A stretch of DNA of 64,000 nt from an uncultured Pelagibacteraceae bacterium (GCA_902617525.1 CACMWW010000002.1:1-64000); one strand, 5' to 3'; numbered from the stretch's first letter, positions 9,036 through 22,156 are shown. A program made the numbers and translations. The notes: generated from the letters alone by a model not told the origin.

Positions 9036-10163
9036 TTAATAATTTGTCTTCTCAATTATGATATCTCGATTGATATAACAATTCATTAAGAGTCCAAATC
9101 CAAACATAACTGCTAACATCGAACTCCCTCCATAGGATATAAATGGAAGTGGAACTCCTACTACTGGAAGCAAGCCTGTGACCATTCCAATATTTACAAA
9201 AACGTAAATGAAAAATACATTACATATTCCTAAAGACAAATATTTACTGAATAAGCTGCGACTTTTTAGTGCAAGACGAATAGAAATCATAATTAAGGCT
9301 GCATATATTAATAATAAAAGTAATGTCCCTATGAAACCAAATTCCTCACCTAACATTGTAAATATAAAATCTGTTTGCATTTCAGGAAGAAAATTTAGAT
9401 GGCTCTGAGTACCTTCCATGTAGCCTTTCCCAAAAATACCACCAGAGCCAAGAGCAATTTTTGATTGCATTATGTGGTATCCATTTCCAAGAGGATCACG
9501 TTCAGGATTGAAAAAAGTGAGCACTCTGTCTTTCTGATAATCTTTGAGATATTGCCACAAAAGTGGTAAAGAACATAAAATTGAAAATACACCTACTATA
9601 AAATATTTATAATTTAAACCTGAGATCCAAAAAAGACTTATTCCGCCAAGTAGAATTATTAGAGCTGTACCTAAATCTGGCTGTGTGATTACTAAGAATA
9701 CTGGGACTACAGTAATGATCAGTGGAATAATTAAAGTCTTAATAAAACCGCTATCGTTATTTATTGAATGAAAATACTTAGCCAAAGCTAAGATTAAAGT
9801 ATATTTAACAAACTCTGAAGGCTGTAGACTTATACCAGCTATGTTAATCCATCTAGTAGCACCGTTACTCTCAATTCCAAAAAAAGGAATGATGACCAAA
9901 GATATAATACTCAGAAAAAAAATTACATAGGCATATCCGAATATTAACCTTAAATCAAAGAATACAAGTATAAAAAAGATGATTAATCCAAGTATAAATC
10001 TCTGAGAGTGCTTCAATGGCCAAGAGTTAAAGTCACCATTTGAAATACTATATAATGCGGCTAAACCCACTAAAAATAATGTAATTATTAAACCCAATAG
10101 AGGATAATTGATACTTTGTAGCTTAGCAAAGGCTGTACTATATATATTATTTTGATTATACAT
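9036..10163 (-). CDS. rodA: Rod-shape-determining SEDS glycosyltransferase RodA
   Basis: SEDS signatures (QPSEFVKYTLILALAKYF, QPDLGTALIIL, PEMQTDFIFTMLGEEFGFIG, PLPFISYGGSSML) in the mre operon. Confidence 0.95.
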   Translation of the reverse strand: MYNQNNIYSTAFAKLQSINYPLLGLIITLFLVGLAALYSISNGDFNSWPLKHSQRFILGLIIFFILVFFDLRLIFGYAYVIFFLSIISLVIIPFFGIESNGATRWINIAGISLQPSEFVKYTLILALAKYFHSINNDSGFIKTLIIPLIITVVPVFLVITQPDLGTALIILLGGISLFWISGLNYKYFIVGVFSILCSLPLLWQYLKDYQKDRVLTFFNPERDPLGNGYHIMQSKIALGSGGIFGKGYMEGTQSHLNFLPEMQTDFIFTMLGEEFGFIGTLLLLLIYAALIMISIRLALKSRSLFSKYLSLGICNVFFIYVFVNIGMVTGLLPVVGVPLPFISYGGSSMLAVMFGFGLLMNCYINRDIIIEKTNY

Positions 10164-12027
10164 TAAATATTTCGTTTCTCTTTAGATTGATTTTTTTTTC
10201 AAACAAATATTTAAATATGTCTGATGCAATTGGAGCTGCAGATCCAGATCCACTTCCTCCGTGTTCAACAATTACAGAAACTGCATACTTAGGATCTGTG
10301 GTTGGGCCGTATCCAATAAAAAGGCCATGATCTCTTTTTTCCCAAGGTAAATCTTTGTTTTTTATTAAACCTTCTTCTCTTTCTTTAATTGATATTGCCC
10401 TTACTTGAGATGTACCTGTTTTACCAGCCATTTTATACTTACCGATAATTCTAGATCGATAAGAAGTCCCCCCAGGAGCATTAGTAGCTTCGTCTAATGC
10501 GTTTTTAATAATTTTTAGATATTTGGGATCTGCGATAAGTCGCTCATCATAAACACTTGGAATTTCATTATCATATACTAATTTTGGATTAAGCTTATTT
10601 CCATTATTAATAAGTTGGGCTAACGCGAGAGATAGCTGCGCTGTGGTTGTTAAAAAATATCCTTGGCCTATACCAGCAGATAATGTTTCTCCTACCATCC
10701 ATCTACTACCAAGATTTTCTAATTTCCACTGTTTGTTTGGAACTACTCCACTTTTTTCTTCATAAAAAGATTTGAAAACTTTTTCTCCTAACCCATATCT
10801 TTTACAAACCTCTGCAATTTTATTAATACCTATTCTTCTTGCAATTTGATAAAAATAAACATCACATGATACCTTTATAGCCTCTTTCATATCTACATTT
10901 CCGTGTCCTTCCTTCTTCCAGCAATGAAATGTTTTATATCCTGAATCTAGACTAGTATCTTCTATCAGGTGTTTACCGTTACAAAATAAAGTTTCTTTAT
11001 GAGAAACTCCTGACTCTAAGGCTGCAAGCGCAACAAATGGTTTTATAGTTGATCCAGGAGGATATTGATTGGATATCGATTTATTAATCAATGGTTTATA
11101 CTTATTTGATAAAAGAATTTCCCAAGTTTCATTTGAAATAGATTTACTAAATATATTTGGATCATAGGATGGTGATGAAGCCAGTGCATAAAACTCTCCA
11201 TTTTTTACATTAATAACGGAAACGCTTCCACTAAGTCCTTTTAATCTTTCATAGCAAAACTTTTGTAATTCTGAATCAATTGTAAGTTGTATGTAGTTTC
11301 CTTGCACGCTATTTACTCGATCAAGTTCTCTAATTTCTCGTCCACTGGCATTAACTTCAATATTCTTATTGCCAAGTTTACCTCGTAAAATTGTATCTTT
11401 GGCTTTTTCTACACCTATCTTACCTGCTTTAGCTGTGCTTAATTTAGATAACGGGTTTGACTCTTCTTCACTTTTACTTATTGGAGAAACATACCCAATT
11501 AAATGTGAGTGAGATTCTCCTTGAGTATAATATCTTTTGAAGCCAATCTGAGGATAAATTCCCTCTAATTTATGAATATTTACATTTACTTTAGAAAAAT
11601 CCTCCCATGTCAAGTCATCTACAATTCCGATGGGAAGAAATTTTTTTCTTGAATTTACTTCCTTCAATATATTTTCAACATCAATATTTACGTGAGGTAA
11701 AAGTGATTTTAAATTACTTAATGATCTTTCTACGTCTCTAGTTTCTTCTTTTATTATTATAATTTCATATTTTTGTTTATTGATCGCCATTGGTCGCCCT
11801 TGCAAATCAAAAATTATACCTCTTTCTGGTTCGAGAAATCTGTGTGTTATTCTGTTTTTATCAGATAATTTTTTATAATTACTATTCTCAGCGATTTGCA
11901 AATAAGCTAGTCTTCCGGCAAGTACAGAGAATACACCGGCTTTAGCAATTGTTACAAGCGCTGCTCTTCTATTGATTAAATTTTCAGTATCATATTTTTG
12001 GAAAATAAATCTACCTGATTTTTTCAT
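10156..12027 (-). CDS. mrdA: Penicillin-binding protein 2
   Basis: PPGSTIKPFVALAALE (SxxK), SCDVYFYQ, AGKTGTSQV (KTG). Confidence 0.95.
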   Translation of the reverse strand: MKKSGRFIFQKYDTENLINRRAALVTIAKAGVFSVLAGRLAYLQIAENSNYKKLSDKNRITHRFLEPERGIIFDLQGRPMAINKQKYEIIIIKEETRDVERSLSNLKSLLPHVNIDVENILKEVNSRKKFLPIGIVDDLTWEDFSKVNVNIHKLEGIYPQIGFKRYYTQGESHSHLIGYVSPISKSEEESNPLSKLSTAKAGKIGVEKAKDTILRGKLGNKNIEVNASGREIRELDRVNSVQGNYIQLTIDSELQKFCYERLKGLSGSVSVINVKNGEFYALASSPSYDPNIFSKSISNETWEILLSNKYKPLINKSISNQYPPGSTIKPFVALAALESGVSHKETLFCNGKHLIEDTSLDSGYKTFHCWKKEGHGNVDMKEAIKVSCDVYFYQIARRIGINKIAEVCKRYGLGEKVFKSFYEEKSGVVPNKQWKLENLGSRWMVGETLSAGIGQGYFLTTTAQLSLALAQLINNGNKLNPKLVYDNEIPSVYDERLIADPKYLKIIKNALDEATNAPGGTSYRSRIIGKYKMAGKTGTSQVRAISIKEREEGLIKNKDLPWEKRDHGLFIGYGPTTDPKYAVSVIVEHGGSGSGSAAPIASDIFKYLFEKKINLKRNEIFNV

Positions 12028-12496
12028 ATTTTTTCTGACTGTATATAATTATTGAGTTTAAGGGCAAGTATAATAAGACCATTATAAAAAAAGCTGACAA
12101 TTCACCAACAGATAAGTAATTGAGTTGGTAATTAAAATAGATAAATAAGTTTTTAAATATAAATAATATTAATAATGCTGTGATAAATATTATAAATTTT
12201 ATTTTTTGTTGTTCGAATAAACCATTAATTGAGGTAATTTGACTTAGAACATAGAAATATAAAAAAATACTTCCTGAATAACCTAAATTCATTCCAAGTA
12301 AAATATCTTGAAAAATTCCCCAAGCAAAGAGAAAAAGGGGAACTAACCATTCGCTTTTGTTCCATTCTATTGAATACAAAAAAATGGACATTATTAAAGT
12401 AAGATCGATTAGATTTAAATTAAATACATTGTTAAATGAAATAAAAAAAAGAAGAAATCCATTTAATAGTAAATAACCTTTGAAACTTAGATTCAT
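12011..12496 (-). CDS. mreD: Rod-shape-determining protein MreD
   Basis: Hydrophobic 161-aa protein between mreC and mrdA; FAWGIFQDILLGMNLGYSG. Confidence 0.85.
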   Translation of the reverse strand: MNLSFKGYLLLNGFLLFFISFNNVFNLNLIDLTLIMSIFLYSIEWNKSEWLVPLFLFAWGIFQDILLGMNLGYSGSIFLYFYVLSQITSINGLFEQQKIKFIIFITALLILFIFKNLFIYFNYQLNYLSVGELSAFFIMVLLYLPLNSIIIYSQKKYEKIR

Positions 12497-12499
12497 TTA

Positions 12500-13339
12500 T
12501 TAATTTTCTTTTTTAAGTTTATAATTTAATAACTTTACATGTGATAACGCTGTTATATTTTCAAATATACTAACCTCGATTTCACTTGATTTTTTTCCAA
12601 CTACTTGACCAATCAATTGAAATGGAGGAAAAATTCCACCTTTTCCTGATGTCGTGACTAAGTCTCCAATGCTAATTTTTTCAATATTTTCAACAAATTC
12701 TATAATTGGGTTTTCTCGACCTTGACCTATTAGCATGCCATGATAACCATCTTCAGAAATTATCACTGGAATTCTACTGTTAATGTTACTTATTAGAAGT
12801 ACACGCGAGAGGCTTTCACCGACATGAGATATTCTACCAATTATCCCATTAGATCCTGAAACTGGCATATCTACTTCAATATTTTCTTCTTTTCCTGAAT
12901 TAACAATTAAAGTGCCGTTAAAATTATTTGAAAAATCACCAACTATTCTTGAAGTTCTAAAATCATATTCAATATCATTTGATGCATTTAATAGACTTTC
13001 ATATTGAGCTATTTTTAGTTTCATAGAAACCATCTCTTGAAAGCTAGCGGAGTCAAGTAATTGCATTTCTTTGAACTTTTGATTTTCTTCATAAATATTT
13101 TGAATCTCGTAAATGCTTTTAAGTCCATTTTTAATTAAACTAATAGGACTGGAAACAATTGAAGTAATTGAGTAGACGGTATTAATACTTTTTGCTCTAA
13201 GTTCATTTAATAGATTGCTATTGTCAAATCGTCCAAAATAAAAAAAAGAGGAAAATATGATTAAACCAATAGGAATAAGAATAGATATGTAGCTATTCTT
13301 GTTAACATATCTTGAGTAAAAATTACGTGATGTCCTCAC
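12500..13339 (-). CDS. mreC: Rod-shape-determining protein MreC
   Basis: N-terminal TM, coiled coil, GIIGRISHVGESLSRVLLISNINSRIPV; position after mreB. Confidence 0.93.
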   Translation of the reverse strand: MRTSRNFYSRYVNKNSYISILIPIGLIIFSSFFYFGRFDNSNLLNELRAKSINTVYSITSIVSSPISLIKNGLKSIYEIQNIYEENQKFKEMQLLDSASFQEMVSMKLKIAQYESLLNASNDIEYDFRTSRIVGDFSNNFNGTLIVNSGKEENIEVDMPVSGSNGIIGRISHVGESLSRVLLISNINSRIPVIISEDGYHGMLIGQGRENPIIEFVENIEKISIGDLVTTSGKGGIFPPFQLIGQVVGKKSSEIEVSIFENITALSHVKLLNYKLKKEN

Positions 13340-13352
13340 TGTCAGACTTTAA

Positions 13353-14405
<1,053 letters not shown>

Positions 14406-14408
14406 TTA

Positions 14409-15968
14409 TCAAACTCCAGTGACACCTGACATACTAGCAGGAGCAGACTTTTCTCTTTTAATTATTAATTTATTTAGAGCATTTATATATGCTTTTGCTG
14501 ACGCAACAAGTGTATCCGTATGCGCACCAAGTCCAACAACAGTTTTGCCATCTTCAGCCAACCTAACAGATACTTCCGCTTGAGCATCTGTACCCTCTGT
14601 AACAGCATGAACTTGATAAAGTAATAATTTTCCTTTATGTGGGACAAGTTGACTTAAACCATTAAAGATTGCGTCAACGGGTCCATCTCCAGTTGAGGTT
14701 ACAGTCTTATGCTCATCATCAATTAAAAGACTGATCTCAGCTTTTTGAGGTCCTTTCGTTCCAGCAATAACTTGCAAATCTTGAAGTAAAATAGAGTCAT
14801 TAACTCTAATTACCTGATCATCAATAATGGCAATGATGTCTTCATCATAAATATTTTTCTTTTTGTCCGCTAAATTTTTAAAATTTTCAAAGGCCTCTTC
14901 AATTACATTGTCATTAATTGAGTAACCAAGTTCGATTATTTTTTGTTTAAATGCATGTCTGCCTGAGTGCTTGCCCATTACAAGATTTGACTCTGAAACT
15001 CCAACACTTTCTGGAGTCATAATCTCATAGGTTTTATTATTTTTTAACATTCCATCTTGGTGAATACCAGCTTCATGTGCAAAAGCATTTTTTCCAACGA
15101 TAGCTTTATTAAATTGTACCGGAAAACCTGTAACTGCTGATACAAGTTTAGATGTTTTTGTTAATTTTTCAGTCTGTATGTTTGTTTGAAAAGGCATCAT
15201 GTCATTTCTAGTTCTGATTGCCATGACAACTTCTTCCATTGCAGCATTTCCAGCTCTTTCACCCAAACCATTAATCGTACACTCAATTTGCCTTGCCCCA
15301 GCTCTCACGCCTGCTAGAGAATTTGCTACAGCTAATCCAAGATCATTATGACAATGTGTTGAAATAGTAACTTTATCAATATTTGGAACATTATTCATTA
15401 GATGATTTATAATATTGGTAAATTCATCTGGAATTGAATAACCGACCGTATCAGGAATATTAATTGTAGATGCACCATTCTTAATCGCCGCTTCTACAGT
15501 CTTACACATAAAGTCTAAGTCTGTCCTGGTACCATCTTCACAAGACCACTCAACGTCATCACATAGATTTCTTGCAAAAGATACACTATCAATTACCTTC
15601 TGGTAAACTTCATCAGAATTCAATTGTAACTTGTGTTTCATGTGAAGTTCACTCGTTGAGATAAATGTATGTATTCTTGGAGACGCTGCATTTTTTAGAG
15701 CATCCGCAGCTGTTTGAATATCATTTTTTGAAGCCCTACTCAAAGCGCATATTGACGAATTTTTAATCTTTTTTGAAATTTCAGAAACTGCATCATAGTC
15801 TCCCTTTGATGCGGCGGGAAATCCTGCTTCAATAATATCTACTTTCAAATCTTCTAAAGCTTCTGCAATTTTTAATTTTTCTTCGATGTTCATTGAAGCA
15901 CCAGGAGACTGCTCACCATCTCTTAATGTAGTGTCAAAAATCTTTATGTAATTATTTTCTTTGTTCAT
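14409..15968 (-). CDS. leuA: 2-isopropylmalate synthase
   Basis: FDTTLRDGEQSPGASM, STHCHNDLGLAVANS, HEAGIHQDG, C-terminal regulatory domain. Confidence 0.97.
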   Translation of the reverse strand: MNKENNYIKIFDTTLRDGEQSPGASMNIEEKLKIAEALEDLKVDIIEAGFPAASKGDYDAVSEISKKIKNSSICALSRASKNDIQTAADALKNAASPRIHTFISTSELHMKHKLQLNSDEVYQKVIDSVSFARNLCDDVEWSCEDGTRTDLDFMCKTVEAAIKNGASTINIPDTVGYSIPDEFTNIINHLMNNVPNIDKVTISTHCHNDLGLAVANSLAGVRAGARQIECTINGLGERAGNAAMEEVVMAIRTRNDMMPFQTNIQTEKLTKTSKLVSAVTGFPVQFNKAIVGKNAFAHEAGIHQDGMLKNNKTYEIMTPESVGVSESNLVMGKHSGRHAFKQKIIELGYSINDNVIEEAFENFKNLADKKKNIYDEDIIAIIDDQVIRVNDSILLQDLQVIAGTKGPQKAEISLLIDDEHKTVTSTGDGPVDAIFNGLSQLVPHKGKLLLYQVHAVTEGTDAQAEVSVRLAEDGKTVVGLGAHTDTLVASAKAYINALNKLIIKREKSAPASMSGVTGV

Positions 15969-16012
15969 CTCTCATCCTCTTAATAAAATTAAATTGTGTT
16001 AAAATTAAGTAC

Positions 16013-16042
16013 CCCCTGCAGTAATGTTATATTACCCAGGGG
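16013..16042 (-). terminator. Attenuator-type hairpin in the leuA leader
   Basis: CCCCTG...CAGGGG plus inner GTAAT...ATTAC stem; the leader-peptide stop codon lies in the hairpin. Followed by an AT-rich tract rather than a long U-run. Confidence 0.6.
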
Positions 16043-16119
16043 CTGCTAAGCAGATTTAACAGCAATAGAGATTGAGAAGCGCTATTCACAGTTAATTGAT
16101 TTTCAAAATTTTTATTCAA
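16027..16119 (-). CDS. Leucine-rich leader peptide (leuA attenuator)
   Basis: Not in the ORF track. TTG start gives (M)NKNFENQLTVNSASQSLLLLNLLSSPWVI*; Leu run CTA TTG CTG TTA AAT CTG CTT. An in-frame GTG at 16128 is an alternative start. Confidence 0.72.
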   Translation of the reverse strand: MNKNFENQLTVNSASQSLLLLNLLSSPWVI

Positions 16120-16170
16120 TTTTACCACTCTGTTTTATTGCACTTTCTAATTGTTTGAGATATTTTGATA

Positions 16171-16197
16171 ATTATATGAAAATTCGTTATTTTTCAA
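16171..16197 (-). promoter_or_regulatory. Candidate promoter for the leu leader / leuA-mre transcript
   Basis: TTGAAA - 15 nt - TATAAT on the minus strand, about 45 nt upstream of the leader ORF. Spacer is short. Confidence 0.4.
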
Positions 16198-16265
16198 CGT
16201 ATTAGTAAAAAAACCTAATTTTCTGGCATAAATCAAGGAAATTACTGAACTGAAGAATTGCTGAG

Positions 16266-17294
<1,029 letters not shown>

Positions 17295-17801
17295 TTACAT
17301 CTTTTCTGTTCCACGTGCAATAGCTACTACACCAGTTCTTGATACCTCAGAGAGACCTAATGGCTTCATTAGATCGATGAAAGCATCAATTTTTCTTGGA
17401 GAACCATTCAATTCGAAGACAAAAGAATCGTGTGTTGTGTCTATAACTCTGGCTCTAAATACATCAGATAACCGCATTGACTCTACTCTTTTTTCTCCAG
17501 TTGAAACAATTTTGACTAAGGCCATCTCCCTTTCAATGCCCTGTTTCTCAAATGTGACGTTTACCGCTCTTTTTACAGGTACAATTCTCTGTAATTGGCT
17601 AATCATTTTATTTACTGTTTCTTCAGTACCTGGCGCCACAATTGTGATCCTAGATATATGTTTTTCTGCATCTACTTCAGCAACTGTAAGACTATCAATG
17701 TTGTAACCTCTACCTGAAATTAAACCTATTACTCGCGCGAGAACACCTGGCTCATTATCAACAAGAACTGATACTGTATGTTTTGAAATTAATTCACTCA
17801 T
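17295..17801 (-). CDS. ilvH: Acetolactate synthase small subunit
   Basis: HTVSVLVDNEPGVLARVIGLISGRGYNIDSLTVAEVD. Confidence 0.97.
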   Translation of the reverse strand: MSELISKHTVSVLVDNEPGVLARVIGLISGRGYNIDSLTVAEVDAEKHISRITIVAPGTEETVNKMISQLQRIVPVKRAVNVTFEKQGIEREMALVKIVSTGEKRVESMRLSDVFRARVIDTTHDSFVFELNGSPRKIDAFIDLMKPLGLSEVSRTGVVAIARGTEKM

Positions 17802-19570
17802 TATACTAATACTTTTCCTTCATCTGAGATCTCTTCTTTTTCTGTTTCATCACCAAGCAACATTTCATTGTGAGCCTTACCAGATGGTATCATTGGAAAA
17901 ACATTTTCGTTTTCATCAACTACGCAGTCAAATATTACAGGGCCATCATGATCAATCATTTCATTTATTGCCTTGTCAAGTTCACTCGGACTTTGGGCCC
18001 TTATACCCTTAGCGCCGTAAGCTTCAGCAAGCTTGACAAAATCAGGTAAAGCATCTGTATAGCTGTGAGAGTATCTTTTGTCGTGAAGAAGTTCTTGCCA
18101 CTGTCTTACCATCCCCATGTATTGATTATTAATAATGAAAATCTTTACAGGCAGTTTGTGTTGAATGGCTGTCGACATTTCTTGTATGCACATTAATATT
18201 GAAGCTTCTCCTGCAATATCAATTACAAGTTTATCGGGATGAGCAACTTGAGCGCCTATTGCAGCTGGCAAACCAAAACCCATAGTGCCCAGTCCTCCAG
18301 ATGTAATCCATCTGTTGGGTCTATTAAATTTGTAATATTGCGCGGCCCACATTTGATGCTGTCCAACCTCAGTGGTTACAAAAACATCTTTTTCTTTAGT
18401 CAGTTCATACAATCTTTGTATTGCATGTTGTGGCTTTATCGTTTTTTTATCTTCATTAAACCCTAATGAATCTCGCTCTTTCCATTTATCTATTTGTTTC
18501 CACCAATCCTTAACCTGCGATTTATTAACCTTATAAACTTTTGATTTCCATAGCTTAATGGCATCTTCAAGCACATGGGCAACATCACCAACCAAGGCAA
18601 CATCTACATCGACAACTTTATTAATTGATGATGGATCAATATCGATATGGATTTTTTTTGAATTTGGAGAAAACTCATCAATTTTTCCAGTAATTCTATC
18701 ATCAAAACGTGCGCCAATGTTTATCATGAGGTCACATTCATTCATCGCCATGTTAGCTTCGTATGTACCATGCATGCCAAGCATTCCAACAAATTGAGTA
18801 TCATCACCTGGAAAGGCACCAAGACCTTGCAGAGTAGATGTAATTGGAAAACCAGTGAGACGAACAAACTCTCTTAGTAGTTGAACGGCTGCATTTCCCG
18901 AATTGATTACTCCCCCTCCAGTGTAAAAGATTGGCTTTTCAGCTTCTGCGATTAACTTTAGAGCATCATCAATATTATCAATGTTCGCTTTTAATTTTGG
19001 CCTATAGGACTTATGTTTAATTGTATCAGGCCCAATATATGTTCCAGTTTGGAATTGAATATCTTTGGGTATATCTACAAGAACAGGTCCAGGTCTGCCG
19101 CTTGAAGCTACATAAAAAGCTTCGTGTAAAATTCGAGATAGATCATTTATATCCTTAACTAGCCAATTATGCTTAGTGCACGGACGAGTAATTCCAACCG
19201 CATCACATTCCTGAAATGCATCCGTTCCAATTAAGTGCGTCGGAACTTGTCCACTAATACAAACAAGAGGAATTGAATCCATCATAGCATCAGTTAATCC
19301 AGTCACTGCGTTAGTAACTCCGGGGCCAGAAGTAACTAACATTACTCCAACTTTACCACTTGACCTTGCATACCCTTCAGCAGCATGGGATGCACCTTGT
19401 TCATGCCTTACTAAAAAATGGCGTATTTGATGGTTTGTATCCTTAGTTTTTGCTAATTCATCATATATTGGCAAAACTGCGCCACCAGGATAGCCAAATA
19501 TTGTATCAACTTGTTGATCTTCCAAGGCCTTAAGAACCATTTGTGCACCAGTCATTTGCATATTAACCAT
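17801..19570 (-). CDS. ilvI: Acetolactate synthase large subunit
   Basis: [32 protein letters not shown], ThPP domain [17 protein letters not shown]. Confidence 0.96.
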   Translation of the reverse strand: MVNMQMTGAQMVLKALEDQQVDTIFGYPGGAVLPIYDELAKTKDTNHQIRHFLVRHEQGASHAAEGYARSSGKVGVMLVTSGPGVTNAVTGLTDAMMDSIPLVCISGQVPTHLIGTDAFQECDAVGITRPCTKHNWLVKDINDLSRILHEAFYVASSGRPGPVLVDIPKDIQFQTGTYIGPDTIKHKSYRPKLKANIDNIDDALKLIAEAEKPIFYTGGGVINSGNAAVQLLREFVRLTGFPITSTLQGLGAFPGDDTQFVGMLGMHGTYEANMAMNECDLMINIGARFDDRITGKIDEFSPNSKKIHIDIDPSSINKVVDVDVALVGDVAHVLEDAIKLWKSKVYKVNKSQVKDWWKQIDKWKERDSLGFNEDKKTIKPQHAIQRLYELTKEKDVFVTTEVGQHQMWAAQYYKFNRPNRWITSGGLGTMGFGLPAAIGAQVAHPDKLVIDIAGEASILMCIQEMSTAIQHKLPVKIFIINNQYMGMVRQWQELLHDKRYSHSYTDALPDFVKLAEAYGAKGIRAQSPSELDKAINEMIDHDGPVIFDCVVDENENVFPMIPSGKAHNEMLLGDETEKEEISDEGKVLV

Positions 19571-19663
19571 AAATTATACCCCTAATAAGAAGTGACGTTT
19601 TATGGAGATTTACTTAATAAGTCAAATATTTTAAATATATGAAAAGAATATTTTATAGATAAT

Positions 19664-20542
19664 TTATAAATATTTCTTTATGTCAACATTTTGAGTAATA
19701 TTATTACCTTTTATCCAAGTATCTTGTCTTTTGATATAGTTTCTCGTGTTTTTCTTCATTATGCTTTTGGCTTCATCTAAACTGACTTTTCCATCAATAA
19801 AGTTGGTTATTTCACGAACTCCAATTGCCTTCATAATAGATAATTCAGCGCTATAATTTTTCTCAATTAAAGATTGAACCTCATCGACAGCACCATCATG
19901 AAACATGTTATCAACTCTTTGCTCAGCTGACTCATATAGCTTCTCACGTAAATTGCCAGTTAGGATCACTCTATAATTTACATTATCAATTTTTTTGTTT
20001 GGATTAAATTGCCATTCTTCTAAAACTTTTCCAGTCTGAAGCAGTAATGAATAACTACGCATTATTCTTTGTTTATCATTAGGATTAATTTTTGTGCCTT
20101 GGTATTTAATTAAGATTTTTTTGTATAAATGATCAAGACCATAGGTTTCTAAATCCAGCTTTGCTTGTTCTTCTATATTTTTTTTTATAGAAGGAATTTC
20201 TGAAAGTCCATCCATCAAGGCCTTTAAATACAAACCTGTTCCACCTACAACAATTGGAAGCAACTTATTATCGAAACAATTATTAATTTCATGTTCAGCT
20301 TTTTCTAGCCAAATAGCTGCTGAGCAACTTTCATTGCCTTTAAGCATACCATAAAGACGATGGTCAAATTTTTTACATATCTCATCGTCTGGTCTATCAG
20401 TTAGTATCTTTAGATCTTTGTATACCTGTAGACTATCAAAATTAATTATTGCTGATTTATGTTTAGAAGCAATTTGAGTTGCAAGCTTTGACTTTCCACT
20501 TGCCGTGGGACCAAAGATAACCAGTATGTCCCTTTTTTCCAT
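19664..20542 (-). CDS. miaA: tRNA dimethylallyltransferase
   Basis: IFGPTASGKSKLA, NFDSLQVYKDL, VVGGTGLYLKAL. Confidence 0.95.
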   Translation of the reverse strand: MEKRDILVIFGPTASGKSKLATQIASKHKSAIINFDSLQVYKDLKILTDRPDDEICKKFDHRLYGMLKGNESCSAAIWLEKAEHEINNCFDNKLLPIVVGGTGLYLKALMDGLSEIPSIKKNIEEQAKLDLETYGLDHLYKKILIKYQGTKINPNDKQRIMRSYSLLLQTGKVLEEWQFNPNKKIDNVNYRVILTGNLREKLYESAEQRVDNMFHDGAVDEVQSLIEKNYSAELSIMKAIGVREITNFIDGKVSLDEAKSIMKKNTRNYIKRQDTWIKGNNITQNVDIKKYL

Positions 20543-20547
20543 TTTAT

Positions 20548-21951
20548 TTAGTCGAGAGACAACCTAGCGCCTATATATTTTTTAGAGTTAGGGCCAGAAT
20601 AAAAAACAATTAAAACATTTTCTTTTCCCTGAGAAACAACCTCATCAATTATTTGTAATACTTCCCCAGATGCTTTCACTGATTTATTTTGTATTTCAAT
20701 AATAATGTCGTCTTTCTTAATATTTTGTCGTATTAGGAAAGAGTCATTATTGATTTCAGATATAATCACTCCCTGTAAAGTTTTAGCTAAATCCAATCTG
20801 GACTTGTCTTCATCTGTCAAGGTTCTGACTTTTATTCCTAGTTCTTTTATTAAAACAGCTGATCCATTATTTTCAATTGAGGCAAGTTCCTCAAGAGACG
20901 GTTGTTTGCCTAAATTTACAAATAACTGAACTTCTTTTTCATCCCGCCAGACAACTACCTTTGTAGATTGACCAATATCAGCCTCGGCCACAAGTTTTGG
21001 AAGCGTTTGAACAGATTCAACTTCTTTGCCATTGAATTCAATAATGATGTCACCCTCATTAACTCCGCCTTTAAGTGCCGGGCTATCTGTAGTTAAACCC
21101 TGAACTAAGGCGCCATAAGTTTTACCGAGACCCAAACTCTCCGCAATTTCATCAGTTACTTCTTGAATTCTTACGCCTAACCAGGCTCTTTCAATTTCTC
21201 CTGTTTCCTGCAGTTGCTGAATAATGTTATTTGCAAGATTTGATGGAATAGCAAAACCAATTCCAATAGATCCACCGCTTGGAGAAATGATCATTGAATT
21301 CACTCCAATCACTTTTCCATCTAAATCAAATAATGGTCCTCCTGAATTGCCCCTATTTATTGATGCATCAGTTTGTATAAAGTCATCATATCTTCCACCA
21401 AGCATCCTACCTCTTGCAGAAACGATACCTGCTGTAACAGTACCTCCAAGTCCATGCGGATTACCGATTGCCATTACCCAATTGCCTACTTTTGCAGTAT
21501 CTGAATCACCAAACTCTAGAAATGGAAGGTTATTTGCATCAACTTTCAAAAGTGCTAAATCAGTCTCAGCATCAGAAGCAATCAATTCGGCTTCTAATTT
21601 TAATCCATCTGTAAAAGTAACTCGTATGTCTGAAGCGTTCTCTACAACATGATTATTTGTAACAATAAAACCATCTGCAGAAATCACAAAGCCTGACCCT
21701 AATGAACTAAACTCTCTTTCTGATGGTTCTGGGCTAGGCATATTAAACGGGAAATTAAAAAAATCTTCAATCGATGGAACTTGAGGCCCTGTATTTTCAA
21801 TTACACCTGTAGTTGAAATGTTAACAACTGAGGGTGAAACTCTCTCAGCTAAATCAGAGAAGGTATCAGGTCCATTAAAGCTTAAAGATTGAAACGTAGA
21901 ACAAATAAACAAGAAAAATATGACTGGTATAATTTTGATATCTAATTTCAT
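20548..21951 (-). CDS. degP: DegP/HtrA periplasmic serine protease
   Basis: GFVISADGFIVTNNHVV, DAETDLALLK, GNSGGPLFDLDG, two PDZ domains. Likely start MKLDIKIIP at 21951 (ATGA overlap with the upstream gene). Confidence 0.94.
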   Translation of the reverse strand: MKLDIKIIPVIFFLFICSTFQSLSFNGPDTFSDLAERVSPSVVNISTTGVIENTGPQVPSIEDFFNFPFNMPSPEPSEREFSSLGSGFVISADGFIVTNNHVVENASDIRVTFTDGLKLEAELIASDAETDLALLKVDANNLPFLEFGDSDTAKVGNWVMAIGNPHGLGGTVTAGIVSARGRMLGGRYDDFIQTDASINRGNSGGPLFDLDGKVIGVNSMIISPSGGSIGIGFAIPSNLANNIIQQLQETGEIERAWLGVRIQEVTDEIAESLGLGKTYGALVQGLTTDSPALKGGVNEGDIIIEFNGKEVESVQTLPKLVAEADIGQSTKVVVWRDEKEVQLFVNLGKQPSLEELASIENNGSAVLIKELGIKVRTLTDEDKSRLDLAKTLQGVIISEINNDSFLIRQNIKKDDIIIEIQNKSVKASGEVLQIIDEVVSQGKENVLIVFYSGPNSKKYIGARLSLD

Positions 21952-22136
21952 CTTACTGCAGTCCATAACATTAGAAATCCTACTATTGCTGATGCCAGAC
22001 CTCCCCATTTAAGAGTGTCATTGTTTATCTCTAACATAGATCTGATCATATTCTTCATTCTATTTGGAAATAAGGCATAAAGAAGGCCCTCTATAATTAA
22101 AAGTAATCCAAGAGAACCTAATATAAATTGCATCAT
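21948..22136 (-). CDS. DUF2065 family protein
   Basis: 62 aa, two hydrophobic segments, EGLLYALFPNRMKNMI; between hflC and degP as in many proteobacteria. Confidence 0.85.
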   Translation of the reverse strand: MMQFILGSLGLLLIIEGLLYALFPNRMKNMIRSMLEINNDTLKWGGLASAIVGFLMLWTAVR

Positions 22137-22156
22137 TTTAGGAAAGTTAGATATCT

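Noticed and set aside
19571-19663. Possible branched-chain amino acid attenuator upstream of ilvI
   Set aside because: The 93-bp gap has no Ile/Val/Leu-rich mini-ORF and no strong hairpin, unlike the leuA leader.
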